Part shown: one piece after another, positions 11,024-20,414 of the stretch | Numbering within the stretch: the stretch's first letter is position 1 | How the letters are laid out: each line of letters begins with the position of its first letter | Origin: Alphaproteobacteria bacterium | Lineage (GTDB): Bacteria; Pseudomonadota; Alphaproteobacteria; Sphingomonadales; Emcibacteraceae | DNA: 64,000 nt | Direction: 5' to 3' | Assembly (NCBI GenBank): GCA_002401455.1 | Contig: NVTE01000007.1 | Coordinates: 22,721-86,720 of the forward strand | Notes under the pieces: model-generated | What the model saw: the letters and a program-made list of their open reading frames with translations, nothing else | What the model was told of the DNA's origin: nothing | Databases searched by the model: none | Program-made: the position numbers and the translations under genes

Positions 11024-12181
11024 ATGCGGATTGGCGTTTTAACAAGCGGCGGGGATGTGCCCGGCCTGAATGCTTGTATTAGGGCGATTGTCCATGAAGC
11101 AAGCCGACATAACTGGGACGTCATTGGACTGCTCCGGGGTTGGCAGGGGTTATTAAACCTCAACCCCGATGCCACCCCATCAGAGACAAGCAGCGTCCTC
11201 GTCCCCCTCACCCGGGAAACAACACGTGGCATCGAAAACTTGGGCGGGACAATATTACATACCGCGCGCGTCAACCCGACAGAGATCAGTCAGGATATGT
11301 TACCCGCCTTCCTCAGGGGATCGCCCTATAGTGAAGCAACCGCGGCGGGATATGACTGTACATTGCATATGGAGCGGGTTTTGGATTTTCTTGGGATCGA
11401 CGCTCTTATTCCCATCGGTGGCGACGGGTCATTACGGTTTGCCGCCCATCTTCATTCTCGAGGGTTTCCGCTGGTTAGCATCCCCAAAACCATGGATAAT
11501 GACGTTAACGGGACCGATTATAGTATTGGATTCAGCACATGTGTTACCCGCAGTGTCAATTGCATTAATAATATCCGCACATCGGCCGACAGCCACGAAC
11601 GCATCACCCTCATTGAACTTTTCGGTCGACATAGTGGCGAACCCGCTCTGTTAGCCGGGCATATCGCCTCAGCAGACCGGGTTCTCATTCCAGAATGCCC
11701 GTTTGACACAGAGAAATTTATCCATCTTATGCTGGATGACAGAAGCCAGAACCCCCGAAACTATAGCATCGCCGTCGTGGCCGAAGGGGCTTACTCCCAA
11801 AACAGCCCCCACTCTGAGGACCGGGACAGACACCCTAAGGGCCGGCAACGGTTAGGAGGTATTGGCAATGAAATAGCCCAATTCATTCGGGACCACCATG
11901 GCATTGATGTCATCACCCAATCCCTCGCCTATCTCCTGCGCAGCGGAGAGCCGGATGCGCTGGATAAACTCGTTGCCTCCTCCTTTGGGACTCTGGCCAT
12001 TCAGGCTATTCACCAGAAAAGCACCGGCACAATGACAGCCCTGCACAATGGGCGCTATACCCTTGTGGACGCGGGCTCTTGCCTACAGTCGCAAAGGCGG
12101 GTCGATGTGGATAATATGTATGACGTCCAGGCCTATCGGCCACAAATTCGCCGCATCCTGGACATGCCCATGTATCTTTGA
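11024..12181 (+). CDS. 6-phosphofructokinase (PfkA family)
   Basis: A 385-residue PfkA-family kinase, predicted to phosphorylate fructose 6-phosphate or a related sugar phosphate. Family motifs are TSGGDVPGLNACIR at the N-terminus, IGGDGS at residues 131-136, IPKTMDND around Lys155, and ELFGRHSG. Gly135 in GGDGS is the residue expected for ATP use, whereas Lys155 in PKTMDND is typical of the PPi-dependent lineage; this mixed pair is known in some ATP-using members such as trypanosomal PFK. The donor is therefore probably ATP but should not be assumed. It precedes a ribokinase-like gene by 136 bp. Start is ATG with AGGA about 10 nt upstream. Confidence 0.9.
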   Translation: MRIGVLTSGGDVPGLNACIRAIVHEASRHNWDVIGLLRGWQGLLNLNPDATPSETSSVLVPLTRETTRGIENLGGTILHTARVNPTEISQDMLPAFLRGSPYSEATAAGYDCTLHMERVLDFLGIDALIPIGGDGSLRFAAHLHSRGFPLVSIPKTMDNDVNGTDYSIGFSTCVTRSVNCINNIRTSADSHERITLIELFGRHSGEPALLAGHIASADRVLIPECPFDTEKFIHLMLDDRSQNPRNYSIAVVAEGAYSQNSPHSEDRDRHPKGRQRLGGIGNEIAQFIRDHHGIDVITQSLAYLLRSGEPDALDKLVASSFGTLAIQAIHQKSTGTMTALHNGRYTLVDAGSCLQSQRRVDVDNMYDVQAYRPQIRRILDMPMYL

Positions 12182-12317
12182 TCGCCAAAACCCCCTATTG
12201 TTGCGTTAAAGTGAGCCGATAAGACTGATGGAGGCATCTATCAACAGGTTAAAAGGATTACAGCCAATCAAGCCCCTTAGCAGAGTCAAAAAAACATTAT
12301 TCTTAAGAAAAACCAAT

Positions 12318-13292
12318 ATGATGAAAAATAAAAAAACCACCCCCCCAAACGACACTGTTAAGATTGTTATCGTCGGCAGTATAAACTGTGACATCACGAC
12401 CTATATTAATCACTTTCCCAAAACCCATGAGACGATCATGGCGGAACGCACGGCTGTTTCTGTTGGCGGCAAAGGATTAAATCAGGCCGTCGCCGCAGCC
12501 CGTGCGGGGGCCGAAGTCTCCATTGTCGCCTGTATTGGTAACGACCAGTTTGGCTCTCAGGCCATGACTTACCTTAAGGATAATAACGTATCCGTAAATC
12601 ATGTTTCCTGTATCAAGGGTATTGTTACCGGCACCGCCACAATTTTTGTTGCCAACAATGGCGAAAACATGATCGCGGTATCCCCAGGAGCAAATTCCAG
12701 ACTTACCCCGGAACTTGTCGAAAAAGCCTCTGATATCCTCACCAGCGCCGATATAGTGATCGTCCAGTTGGAAACACCCCTGGATGCCGTGGAAACCGCG
12801 TTAAGAATTGCCAAAAAGGCCGGCGTTAAAACCATTCTGAACCCAGCACCAGCGGACGCGAATGCGGTTAGGCTCCTCCCCTTCGTCGATATCATTACCC
12901 CTAATGAAACAGAGACAGAGGTCCTGGTCGGCATTAATCCAAATAGCCCCGAGGCAACTGAAAAAGCCGTACAGGCCTTCCATGATCTAGGCACGGAAGG
13001 CGTTATCATAACAAAAGGCGAAAATGGCTGTGCGATTTCCATTGAGGACCACCGTACCGACATCGAATCATTCAAGGTAGAGATGGTTGATGCCACAGGA
13101 GCCGGCGATGTTTTTAATGGCGTTTTTGCCCTATATACTGCCCGGGAATTAAGCCCGGAAAAAGCCGCGCGGATAGCCTCCGCAGCGGCGGCTATTTCTG
13201 TGACCCGCCCCATGGCCGAAAATGCCGCCCCCTTTTCTGGGGAAATAGAAGAATTTCTGGAAAAACACAAGGCTCAACAGCCGGGGCAATGA
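12318..13292 (+). CDS. ribokinase-like PfkB-family sugar kinase
   Basis: A 324-residue PfkB-family kinase close to ribokinase, expected to phosphorylate ribose or a similar pentose. It has the N-terminal GSINCDITTYINHFPKTHETI segment, the substrate-binding GGKGLNQAVAAARAG motif, NPAPAD, ITPNETE, and the ATP/anion-hole motif DATGAGDVFNGVFA with the catalytic Asp. The ATG at 12318 gives a ribokinase-like length; the frame is open 30 codons further upstream but that part is basic and unlike the family. The gene follows the phosphofructokinase-like gene and is convergent with the CoA transferase, 11 bp away. With two ADP-ribosylglycohydrolase genes in the same block, a role in salvaging released ribose is a reasonable inference. 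Confidence 0.85.
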   Translation: MMKNKKTTPPNDTVKIVIVGSINCDITTYINHFPKTHETIMAERTAVSVGGKGLNQAVAAARAGAEVSIVACIGNDQFGSQAMTYLKDNNVSVNHVSCIKGIVTGTATIFVANNGENMIAVSPGANSRLTPELVEKASDILTSADIVIVQLETPLDAVETALRIAKKAGVKTILNPAPADANAVRLLPFVDIITPNETETEVLVGINPNSPEATEKAVQAFHDLGTEGVIITKGENGCAISIEDHRTDIESFKVEMVDATGAGDVFNGVFALYTARELSPEKAARIASAAAAISVTRPMAENAAPFSGEIEEFLEKHKAQQPGQ

Positions 13293-13303
13293 GAGCCCCT
13301 GGA

Positions 13304-14518
13304 TTAGCGTATGATGCCCTTTTGATGTAATTCCACCAGGTCTTCCCGGGAACAACCGGCCTCTTCCAGCACAGCGTCCGAATGCTGACCCATGGTCGGG
13401 GCCGCAAAGGGTTCTGGCCCGGGTGTCCGGCTGAATTTAATGGCCTTTGACATGCCCCGGTAAGGACCAATCAAAGGATGATCGAAGTCTGTCAATATAT
13501 CCTCTGCAAGCACTTGGGGGTTATGAAACAAATCTTCAACAGTTTTTGCCGCAGCGCAGGGCACGTCATTACCTAAAAAGTCTTCCCACTCCAAGGCACT
13601 CCGGGAGCGAAGTTTTTCGTGTAACAGGGGCACGATTTCGGAGGCATGTTCCGCCCGTTTACGCACTGAATCATACCGCTCATTTCCAGCAAGGCTTGGA
13701 AGATCAACTTTGCTACATAAGGAATTCCAGAAATTATCGGTATTTGCCGAGAGATAAAGATAACCGTCCCGGGTCGGATGAATGCCGGACACGCCACCGG
13801 AACGGAAATCCCGTTCGATATCTTTGGGTTCGCCTTCTGCCCACACCAGGCGAGCGGATTGCATGGTCATGGCACTACGCAGAAGCGAGACACTGACCAT
13901 CTGCCCCTTGCCACTGCGTTCCCGCTCAAACAGGGCTGACGACACCCCACCGGCCACTAGGGCGGCAGCATAATAATCGACCACTGAACCATAAATAATT
14001 TCAGGTTTGCCCCCGCGTTTACCCTGCATACTACACATACCGGTCATGACCTGTAACAACTGATCAAACCCCGCCTTCTGTTTTAAGGGACCAGACTCCC
14101 CGAACCCGGAGACCGCACAGTAAATCAGGCGCGGATTGATCTGCTGCAGACGATCATAATCGATGCCCAGCTTCTCCGACACGCCAGGGCGGAAATTATG
14201 AACCAGCACATCAGCCTTACGGACCAGCCGCAGGAGGGCTGCGAGCCCCTCAGGGGCCTTCAGATCAAGTACCAGCCCAAGTTTGCTCCGGTTAAGGCCG
14301 ATGAAAGCCCGGCTCTCCTGCTCCAGGGTAGACGGATAATTGCGCAAGTTATCCCCGGTTGGGGCTTCGATTTTCACTACATCCGCCCCCTGATCCGCCA
14401 AAAGAGTACAGCCAAACGGTGCCGCAATATAGGCACTCAAATCCAGCACTCGGATGCCGCTGAGAGGTCCAGGAGAACCTGTACGGTTGCCGGGGGTATC
14501 GTCTGATATAGTCGTCAT
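13304..14518 (-). CDS. CaiB/BaiF-family (class III) CoA transferase
   Basis: A 404-residue class III CoA transferase, which moves CoA from a donor thioester to a carboxylic acid. Family features include LSGIRVLDLSAYIAAPFG at the N-terminus, DVVKIEAPTGD, ADVLVHNFRPG, NPRLIYCAVSGFGESGP and GFDQLLQ. The Asp in GSVVDYYAAALVAGG is at the position of the catalytic Asp. The substrate cannot be told from sequence. It is the last gene of the minus-strand string and starts 47 bp after the GH-like/SUMF1 gene. The CitE-type lyase upstream in the same module suggests a CoA-ester route for an organic acid. Confidence 0.9.
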   Translation of the reverse strand: MTTISDDTPGNRTGSPGPLSGIRVLDLSAYIAAPFGCTLLADQGADVVKIEAPTGDNLRNYPSTLEQESRAFIGLNRSKLGLVLDLKAPEGLAALLRLVRKADVLVHNFRPGVSEKLGIDYDRLQQINPRLIYCAVSGFGESGPLKQKAGFDQLLQVMTGMCSMQGKRGGKPEIIYGSVVDYYAAALVAGGVSSALFERERSGKGQMVSVSLLRSAMTMQSARLVWAEGEPKDIERDFRSGGVSGIHPTRDGYLYLSANTDNFWNSLCSKVDLPSLAGNERYDSVRKRAEHASEIVPLLHEKLRSRSALEWEDFLGNDVPCAAAKTVEDLFHNPQVLAEDILTDFDHPLIGPYRGMSKAIKFSRTPGPEPFAAPTMGQHSDAVLEEAGCSREDLVELHQKGIIR

Positions 14519-14565
14519 AGGCCTACTCGTTCTTTTATCCGTTCGATGTGCAGAATGTAATTATG

Positions 14566-16791
14566 TTAACCATCGGTTGCGTCAACAACACAGCGGAAGC
14601 CCAGCTTCCCCGACCTGTCTTTACTGGGGGCCATAAGCAAATATTTACCATGCTGGTCAAGCTGATAGGCCTGGGGGAAATACCAATGTGATGTGGTCGG
14701 ATTATAAGAGCAACCTCCCCTGAGCGCCGCAGCCCGGGTATGGTCGTCCATAAACTCATCCGTCCACTGCCAGACATTCCCCACAAGATCCAGAACGCCG
14801 AACGGGCTGGCACCTGCAGGATGAGCCCCCACGTCCGATGGCGGCTGCATATTACGCCCCCGGTCTATGGCCGGAACCGCATCGGCATTCCAGTCATTAC
14901 CCCAGGGAAACAACCGACCATCAATGCCCTGGGCGGCATATTGCCATTCCCACTCGTGGGGCAGGCGTTTTCCGGCCCAGGCGGCATAAACCCGGGCATC
15001 TTCGATACCAATCCAGGTTACCGGTTTATTTTCCCAACCGGGACGCGGCATGCCATCCTGCCAGTCCCGCAAGTAATTATGATCATCCAACGGGTAATAG
15101 CCGGACCCTTCAACAAATTCCAGGTAATCAGCATTGGTGACCAGGTTACGGTCCATATGAAACGGCTTCATCGCCATCCGGTGCAGATGATTGCGGCGGG
15201 CGGAGGTCTCCCAGGGGTATTGGAAATCAACCCCGTCCCAGGTATAGCCCTCAATTTCAATGCCATTGACCCGGAAATCAAATTGACCGGCCGGAATCCG
15301 CACCATACCTGCCGGGGGGGCAGCCACGGCCTTTGTCGCCTCAATAGGGACAATCTGTTGCGGGATTGCCTTCCAGACATTGGACAGGCTTTGCAGCGGC
15401 ACCTTGGCCAGCGCCTTCATTTCACCTAGAAATTCTTCAAATTTGTCAACAGCCGCCCCGTCTTCTAGCGCAAGAATACAGCCAAAACCCTTGGATTCCA
15501 GCGGCATATTCAGGATCGCTTCGTCGTTTTCAAGGCGGGGGCTAAGCTCAACCCCATTCCAGATATCGTAATAGCGTCGTCCCGCCCGATGGGGCACCGC
15601 CAACTGATCGCCCGCAACCTCATATTCGTTGCGGTTGATCACGGTCCACAGGGTCATTTTATCGCTGGGAAAGGCGGTGGCAAAAACACTAAACTGCAGG
15701 GTTGCCGCATAGGGTTCCCAGTCCTGGCTCACCATCAGGGGAGAAAATTTACGTTCAATTTTGGAAATGCGGCGCAGGGTTTCCCCGGCCCGTGGGGTCA
15801 ATTGGTTCCAGATGCCCCAGACATTCTCCCAGGCAACATAGCCAATGCCGTTAAAGAAAATATACTGAAGATCATCGGTCCGGTCCCGGCCCCACCGGTT
15901 TTCCACATTGACCATGTGCCGGGGCTCGATCCACTTGAGCTTGGCGACCCCGGGAACCTGGGTTCTGGTCAGCTTGCCCCAGCTCTGGTTATTCCACATG
16001 ATATGATCATCGGCGATCGGGGTTGTTTCTGGCTGCAAAACAACCGGATGCCCGGTGGCGTCGGAGGCCTCGCGGTAGGCATGGGGCACCGCATAATAGG
16101 TATCGCCATTAATTCCGTCAGCCTTGACCTCTGCGGCAAGTTTAGTAATCGCTTCCCAGTCCTGCATGCCAACGTCACGGGTGCCATTATCCCAGGGCAT
16201 GGTGGGCAGGAACACGCGGACACCCCGGCGATGGAAATCGGCAACAACCGTTTTTAATCCTTCAATGCCCCCGGGCAGGTCACTGGCCAGGTCAATCTGA
16301 TTGCGGTCATCAATGCCAATATTGGGGTAAATATACCAGAGCAGGACGCTATCAATGCCGCCGTAGCGCGCAATCAGGTCATCAAGATATCTGTCTATGG
16401 TATATTTGCCGGCGACCGGATCATAGAAATAACGATCCTCGACCATCATCTGAGTATGAATGAAGTTACTTTGAGACCAGAGCAAGTCTTCCCGCCGGTA
16501 TTCGGCATCATTATAGCCCATGCGAATGAGATGCTCATGGCGCCAGACCTTCATGCCCTGTCGCCAGGCTTCAATATTCTTATCAATATCAACCATCCAC
16601 GTGCCAACAGTATGAAACGGCCAGGCTGGAGTTTTTTCCGGTGTGGGCAGGTGATGACCCAGGACATGGGGCTGAACATATTCCGCACCCTGGGGGTTTG
16701 GTGCCGGCGTAAAGCGCCCCGCCTCAGGTGATCGTTTATTCAGTCTACCCTGAGTTTGACCTTCAGGCGGTTCCATGTCTTTTGTCGTCAT
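14566..16791 (-). CDS. GH-like TIM-barrel / SUMF1 hybrid protein
   Basis: A 741-residue two-part protein of unknown function, starting at the ATG at 16789-16791. Residues about 40-480 look like a glycoside-hydrolase-type barrel (DSVLLWYIYPNIGIDDRNQI, FHRRGVRVFLPTMPWDNG, ADGINGDTYY, FPSDKMTLWTVINRN). Residues about 500-735 are a formylglycine-generating-enzyme/SUMF1 fold (MVRIPAGQFDFRVNG, NADYLEFVEGSGY, GKRLPHEWEWQYAAQG, FPWGNDWNAD, FGVLDLVGNVWQWTDE, ALRGGCSYN, LGFRCV). The paired copper-binding cysteines of true FGE are not at their usual place: the segment after RGG reads CSYNPTTSHWYF. It is therefore unlikely to activate sulfatases and may bind carbohydrate or have another activity. No signal peptide is obvious. 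Confidence 0.75.
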   Translation of the reverse strand: MTTKDMEPPEGQTQGRLNKRSPEAGRFTPAPNPQGAEYVQPHVLGHHLPTPEKTPAWPFHTVGTWMVDIDKNIEAWRQGMKVWRHEHLIRMGYNDAEYRREDLLWSQSNFIHTQMMVEDRYFYDPVAGKYTIDRYLDDLIARYGGIDSVLLWYIYPNIGIDDRNQIDLASDLPGGIEGLKTVVADFHRRGVRVFLPTMPWDNGTRDVGMQDWEAITKLAAEVKADGINGDTYYAVPHAYREASDATGHPVVLQPETTPIADDHIMWNNQSWGKLTRTQVPGVAKLKWIEPRHMVNVENRWGRDRTDDLQYIFFNGIGYVAWENVWGIWNQLTPRAGETLRRISKIERKFSPLMVSQDWEPYAATLQFSVFATAFPSDKMTLWTVINRNEYEVAGDQLAVPHRAGRRYYDIWNGVELSPRLENDEAILNMPLESKGFGCILALEDGAAVDKFEEFLGEMKALAKVPLQSLSNVWKAIPQQIVPIEATKAVAAPPAGMVRIPAGQFDFRVNGIEIEGYTWDGVDFQYPWETSARRNHLHRMAMKPFHMDRNLVTNADYLEFVEGSGYYPLDDHNYLRDWQDGMPRPGWENKPVTWIGIEDARVYAAWAGKRLPHEWEWQYAAQGIDGRLFPWGNDWNADAVPAIDRGRNMQPPSDVGAHPAGASPFGVLDLVGNVWQWTDEFMDDHTRAAALRGGCSYNPTTSHWYFPQAYQLDQHGKYLLMAPSKDRSGKLGFRCVVDATDG

Positions 16792-16968
16792 AATCTGTGT
16801 TTTCCGAAAATTACGTATAAATATCAATTAGATTGGAGTCACAAGATAACAGAGCCAGCACGCCTCCATGCGCCTCACGTCAACAGTAACGTAGTTTAAG
16901 GGATAAAAAAAGCTGGCCTGGACCTGCCGAAGAAAAAGAAACGGGAGAACGGGTTCCAGCCGGTAATT

Positions 16969-17004
16969 TTTATCGCCAGCCCCCTATAGGAGACTGGCGA
17001 TAAA
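16969..17004. repeat. 11-bp hairpin just after TonB receptor stop
   Basis: TTTATCGCCAG (16969-16979) and CTGGCGATAAA (16994-17004) are perfect inverted arms around a 14-nt loop, 10 bp beyond the receptor's stop. In the transcribed direction the stem is followed by A-rich rather than U-rich sequence, so it fits an mRNA-stabilising or processing hairpin between the receptor and the downstream GH-like gene better than a rho-independent terminator. Confidence 0.55.
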
Positions 17005-17014
17005 TCAGATACGA

Positions 17015-19222
17015 TTAGTACGTAATGGTGTAACCGAGAGAAACCTCACGACCGCGTCCACGGAGATAATTCCGCCAATAGGTGATCTGTGACTGAGGCA
17101 ACAGATAGGTTTTATCCAGAAGGTTATCAATGCCCAGGGACAATCTGCCGTTACCGATTTCGTAGTTGATGGCCAGATTAAAGAGCGTACTTCCTTTGAT
17201 ATGCTCTTCGCCGCTGGCCCCTTCATTGATATCACGGTTAAATATTGTCTGTGATCCCAGGATAACATTACCCTTGTCAGAGAACTGCCAGTTAGCGGAT
17301 AAAATCAGCTTGTTAGGATTGATATTGAGAACACCCATTGCCTTTTCAAGGTCATCCCCTGTCTTACCGGTAATACTCGCATAGACGGCTGAGAGGCTAA
17401 AGTCTTCGGTAAAATTATAGGAACCGGTAACTTCGATACCCTGAATTTTCTGACGTGACCGATCCAAAGCGAATTCGCCGTCGACGATTTTAACGCCGTC
17501 ACCCAGGTCTGAGGTTGATTCATACAACGAGATACCAAATTTTCCATCGTCGCCCGTCCAGCTGAAACCAACTTCTATGCTTTCAATAATGATCGCTTCC
17601 AGGTCAAGGATGTCATTAACAGATGTTGGCGTGTCACTAGGACAGCCTTCCACGGCTGGTGCCGTGTTACAGGACAGTTTACGCAGGGCATAACCAACGT
17701 TGGGCAGAGTGAAGCCTTTGGCATATGACGCATAGACCGACCATTGATCACTCACACGCCAGATGGCACCCGCATTAGGCAGCCATTCGCCGTAGCCCAC
17801 ATCACCGCCATTAACAAATTTGCGTTTGCGATACCATGTGGTGGTAAAATCCTGAACATTCAGGTTTCCGTCTTCATAACGCAGTCCGCCGGTTACGGTC
17901 AGGGCATCAATATCAAGGGAGACCTGTGCGAAGGGTGCAAAGCTGGTATATTTCATTGGCGGAACCCATGAACGATCCGTCAGGGCAAATCTCTGCAGGG
18001 CAATATCTTCGACGAAATCGGCACCAATCTGCAATCCTAAACCCTCATTGCCAAACAGGGAATCCGTATTCCAGGATGACCGCAGACCTTTTTTCTGGGA
18101 ATTAATTTCAGACTGTTCAAGCAGCGTGCCAACCGGGGCAAAGAGCGGGTCTTGCTTGCTGTTGGCCAGTTCTGCTTCAAACCGCATTGACTGATCAGCT
18201 TCATAAACCTGAATCTGCAAGGCACCGCCAAACAGGTCATTATGAGTATAGGTCATTGTCGTCTGTTTAAAGTCGTTGAAAGACGCCTTGGAGCCTAAAG
18301 GCTGCTCTTTAATGGCATGAATAGGAACCTTGTTGGCTTCATGATAATCCCAAATTTCAGGATGCAGAATTTCAGAACTGTAGTTGCACTGACACTCAAG
18401 GATAAAGCGGCTATGAGAAACCTCTATCCGTTGCTCATCATTTTCACCAAAGTTAGTGCCAAGTTTAATAAACACGTTGTTGGACTTGGTATCTCTGTCA
18501 GAGCCACTGGCCCCCAGGCCGATAGTCTCGCCTTCACCATCATAAGAAATACCGGTTTCAGCAAAGGAGCCGGCAACCAGGACATCATAATTGTCGGCTT
18601 TATAAGCAACATTCATACCCACGCGCCAGCTATCACTGTCGTTCTTGAATTGTGAACGATATTGGGTGGAAATTTGAGCTTCAAGGCCCATCTTGGTTGG
18701 GCTCTTGGTGATATAGTTGATAATACCACCCGTGGCGCCAATACCTTCTGAGGAAGACGGTCCGTTAATGACTTCAACCCGGGATATAATCCCCATATCG
18801 GTGAAGATACTGTCCCGACTGCCATCGCGCAGAGGAGAGCCTTGCGGCACACCATCAAGAAGACGCAGGGCAATGCGCCCCCGTAAAGTTTCGCCTTTTC
18901 TGTCCATCTGCTGTTTTGAAATACTATATCCGGGTACCGTTCTGGATAACATGGCGGTGAGATCGGATGTCAGCGCAATATCATGCTGTATTTCAGCCTG
19001 GCTGATAATACTGACGGCACCGGGAATTTTGTTCAGTGCTTTACCTGTCCGGCTACCGGTAACGATAACTTCTTCAAAATCTTCCGCCGCGTCCTGAACC
19101 GCAGCTTCTTCGGCGGCAAACGCTATTGTCGAGACCGATGCCAGAAGTGCCGCAGCCAGAAGAGTTGATGTTAGTGTCGGTAGCTTTTGAGCAGATTGTG
19201 ACTGTTGAATTTCTCTGTCCAA
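17015..19222 (-). CDS. TonB-dependent outer-membrane receptor
   Basis: A 735-residue outer-membrane active transporter. It has a cleavable signal peptide (TLLAAALLASVSTIAFA), a TonB-box-like EEVIVTGSR, a plug domain (about 50-170) with RLLDGVPQ and RVEVINGPSSSEGIGATGGIINYITKSP, and a beta-barrel that ends in an aromatic residue (LGYTITY). The start is a TTG at 19220-19222, chosen because AGGAGGA lies 5 nt upstream. The spacer above it holds nested inverted repeats and the LysR gene. In this module it would import the substrate across the outer membrane; ligand unknown. Confidence 0.93.
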   Translation of the reverse strand: MDREIQQSQSAQKLPTLTSTLLAAALLASVSTIAFAAEEAAVQDAAEDFEEVIVTGSRTGKALNKIPGAVSIISQAEIQHDIALTSDLTAMLSRTVPGYSISKQQMDRKGETLRGRIALRLLDGVPQGSPLRDGSRDSIFTDMGIISRVEVINGPSSSEGIGATGGIINYITKSPTKMGLEAQISTQYRSQFKNDSDSWRVGMNVAYKADNYDVLVAGSFAETGISYDGEGETIGLGASGSDRDTKSNNVFIKLGTNFGENDEQRIEVSHSRFILECQCNYSSEILHPEIWDYHEANKVPIHAIKEQPLGSKASFNDFKQTTMTYTHNDLFGGALQIQVYEADQSMRFEAELANSKQDPLFAPVGTLLEQSEINSQKKGLRSSWNTDSLFGNEGLGLQIGADFVEDIALQRFALTDRSWVPPMKYTSFAPFAQVSLDIDALTVTGGLRYEDGNLNVQDFTTTWYRKRKFVNGGDVGYGEWLPNAGAIWRVSDQWSVYASYAKGFTLPNVGYALRKLSCNTAPAVEGCPSDTPTSVNDILDLEAIIIESIEVGFSWTGDDGKFGISLYESTSDLGDGVKIVDGEFALDRSRQKIQGIEVTGSYNFTEDFSLSAVYASITGKTGDDLEKAMGVLNINPNKLILSANWQFSDKGNVILGSQTIFNRDINEGASGEEHIKGSTLFNLAINYEIGNGRLSLGIDNLLDKTYLLPQSQITYWRNYLRGRGREVSLGYTITY

Positions 19223-19248
19223 GGTATTCCTCCTATTATTGTTTAATG

Positions 19249-19290
19249 CAATTGGTCGTGGACCAACTTTTTTGGCTTTATTGCCAATTG
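19249..19290. promoter_or_regulatory. nested inverted repeats in receptor leader
   Basis: Upstream of the receptor start, CAATTGG (19249-19255) pairs with CCAATTG (19284-19290), and inside lie TTGGTC-GTG-GACCAA (19252-19266) and TTGGC/GCCAA (19272-19287). These mutually exclusive pairings could form an operator or an mRNA switch. The neighbouring LysR regulator is a plausible binder. No further operon gene lies in this 303-bp gap (19223-19525). Confidence 0.4.
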
Positions 19291-19451
19291 AATATTGATT
19301 ACATGACTTAATTTATTTTCGCTCAAGGCGAAGTCTTTGCTAATGTCACCAGTGTCCGGTATTTATGAAACAAACAAAACCCCATCGCAGTATCTTCAGA
19401 CGTTACATTTTGTTGCTTACGAGAACGTGAAAAGTGACCCTGCCCCCCTCA

Positions 19452-19476
19452 GCTCCTCTTCTTATGAAGGAGGAGC
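19452..19476. terminator. hairpin after lysR
   Basis: GCTCCTC (19452-19458) and GAGGAGC (19470-19476) form a 7-bp stem with further TTC/GAA pairing in the loop, about 50 bp past the LysR stop. No U run follows in the lysR direction, so terminator function is uncertain. Confidence 0.35.
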
Positions 19477-19525
19477 GATGCAGGTTCTGTGAGATTAGAA
19501 ATGTCGTGACAAACCCAAGCTCTTG

Positions 19526-20389
19526 TTAAATATTATCAATTTCTTCTATGAAGGCCGTTAAAAGACGTATCCGAATCGAGGATCGGCACCACACGACCCC
19601 GATCCGGCGGGGGGCACATTCAAGGGGAAGCGCCAGCCGTACCAGATTCAGATCTTCTGGCCAGGGTGCCGCCCAATCGGGTACGAGGGCCACGCCGAGG
19701 CCCCGGTCAACCATCACCGCGATCGCGTGCAGGGAATTTAATTCAAACCGTTCTATGGGAACAATTCCGGTTTCCCTCAAATATTCATCAACCTGATGGC
19801 CACCCCACCAGTTTCTGTCATATCTGATCAAAGGCTCTGTCGCGAGAAGCTCATGGGGGTCACAGCCCGCCATGCTGGCCGGGGCCAGCACAATCAGGGG
19901 TTCTTCGCGCACCAGTTTCCAGCTCACGGTTTTATTCAGGGCAAACGGAGCCTCTAATACAAAGGCCGCATCCAGCTCGCCATTTTCCACCGCCCGGTGC
20001 AAATCAATCGACAGGCCGGTCCTGATCGACATATTGACCTGAGGAAATTTCTTGATCAGACGGGCCAGAATATCCGGCACGATGCCGGTCAGGGCCGTCC
20101 CCCCGGCCCCGATGCGAAGCTCACCGCCAATGGCATCATCAATGGCGACCGTATGCAGGTCATCCACATCCCGCAAAAGAGCCCGCGCCCGCTGCAGTAT
20201 CCGCGCCCCGGCCTCGGTCACAACAACCGTATGGCCGGATCGCCGGATCAGCGGTGCCCCGACCTGGCGCTCAAGGGTGCGTGTTTGCTGTGCCACGGCG
20301 GCCGGGGTAATATTCAGTTTGCGGGCCGCCGCCGCCATGGAGCCATAATCGACCACCGCCACAAATGTACTCAAAAACTTTGTATTCAT
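19526..20389 (-). CDS. LysR-family transcriptional regulator
   Basis: A 287-residue LysR regulator. Residues 1-60 are the winged helix-turn-helix (FLSTFVAVVDYGSMAAAARKLNITPAAVAQQTRTLERQVGAPL), followed by a periplasmic-binding-protein-like effector domain (about 90-285) starting GGELRIGAGGTALTGIVP. AAGGTG 4 nt upstream supports the ATG. It lies within the minus-strand string between the symporter (25 bp upstream) and the TonB receptor, so it probably controls this catabolic module; the ligand is unknown. Confidence 0.93.
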   Translation of the reverse strand: MNTKFLSTFVAVVDYGSMAAAARKLNITPAAVAQQTRTLERQVGAPLIRRSGHTVVVTEAGARILQRARALLRDVDDLHTVAIDDAIGGELRIGAGGTALTGIVPDILARLIKKFPQVNMSIRTGLSIDLHRAVENGELDAAFVLEAPFALNKTVSWKLVREEPLIVLAPASMAGCDPHELLATEPLIRYDRNWWGGHQVDEYLRETGIVPIERFELNSLHAIAVMVDRGLGVALVPDWAAPWPEDLNLVRLALPLECAPRRIGVVWCRSSIRIRLLTAFIEEIDNI

Positions 20390-20414
20390 ACTTCACCTTT
20401 TTACAACGCACCCC

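Noticed and set aside
14566-16791. SUMF1 protein as the FGE that activates the sulfatases
   Set aside because: The paired catalytic cysteines are missing from their usual position after the RGG segment, so FGE activity is not supported.
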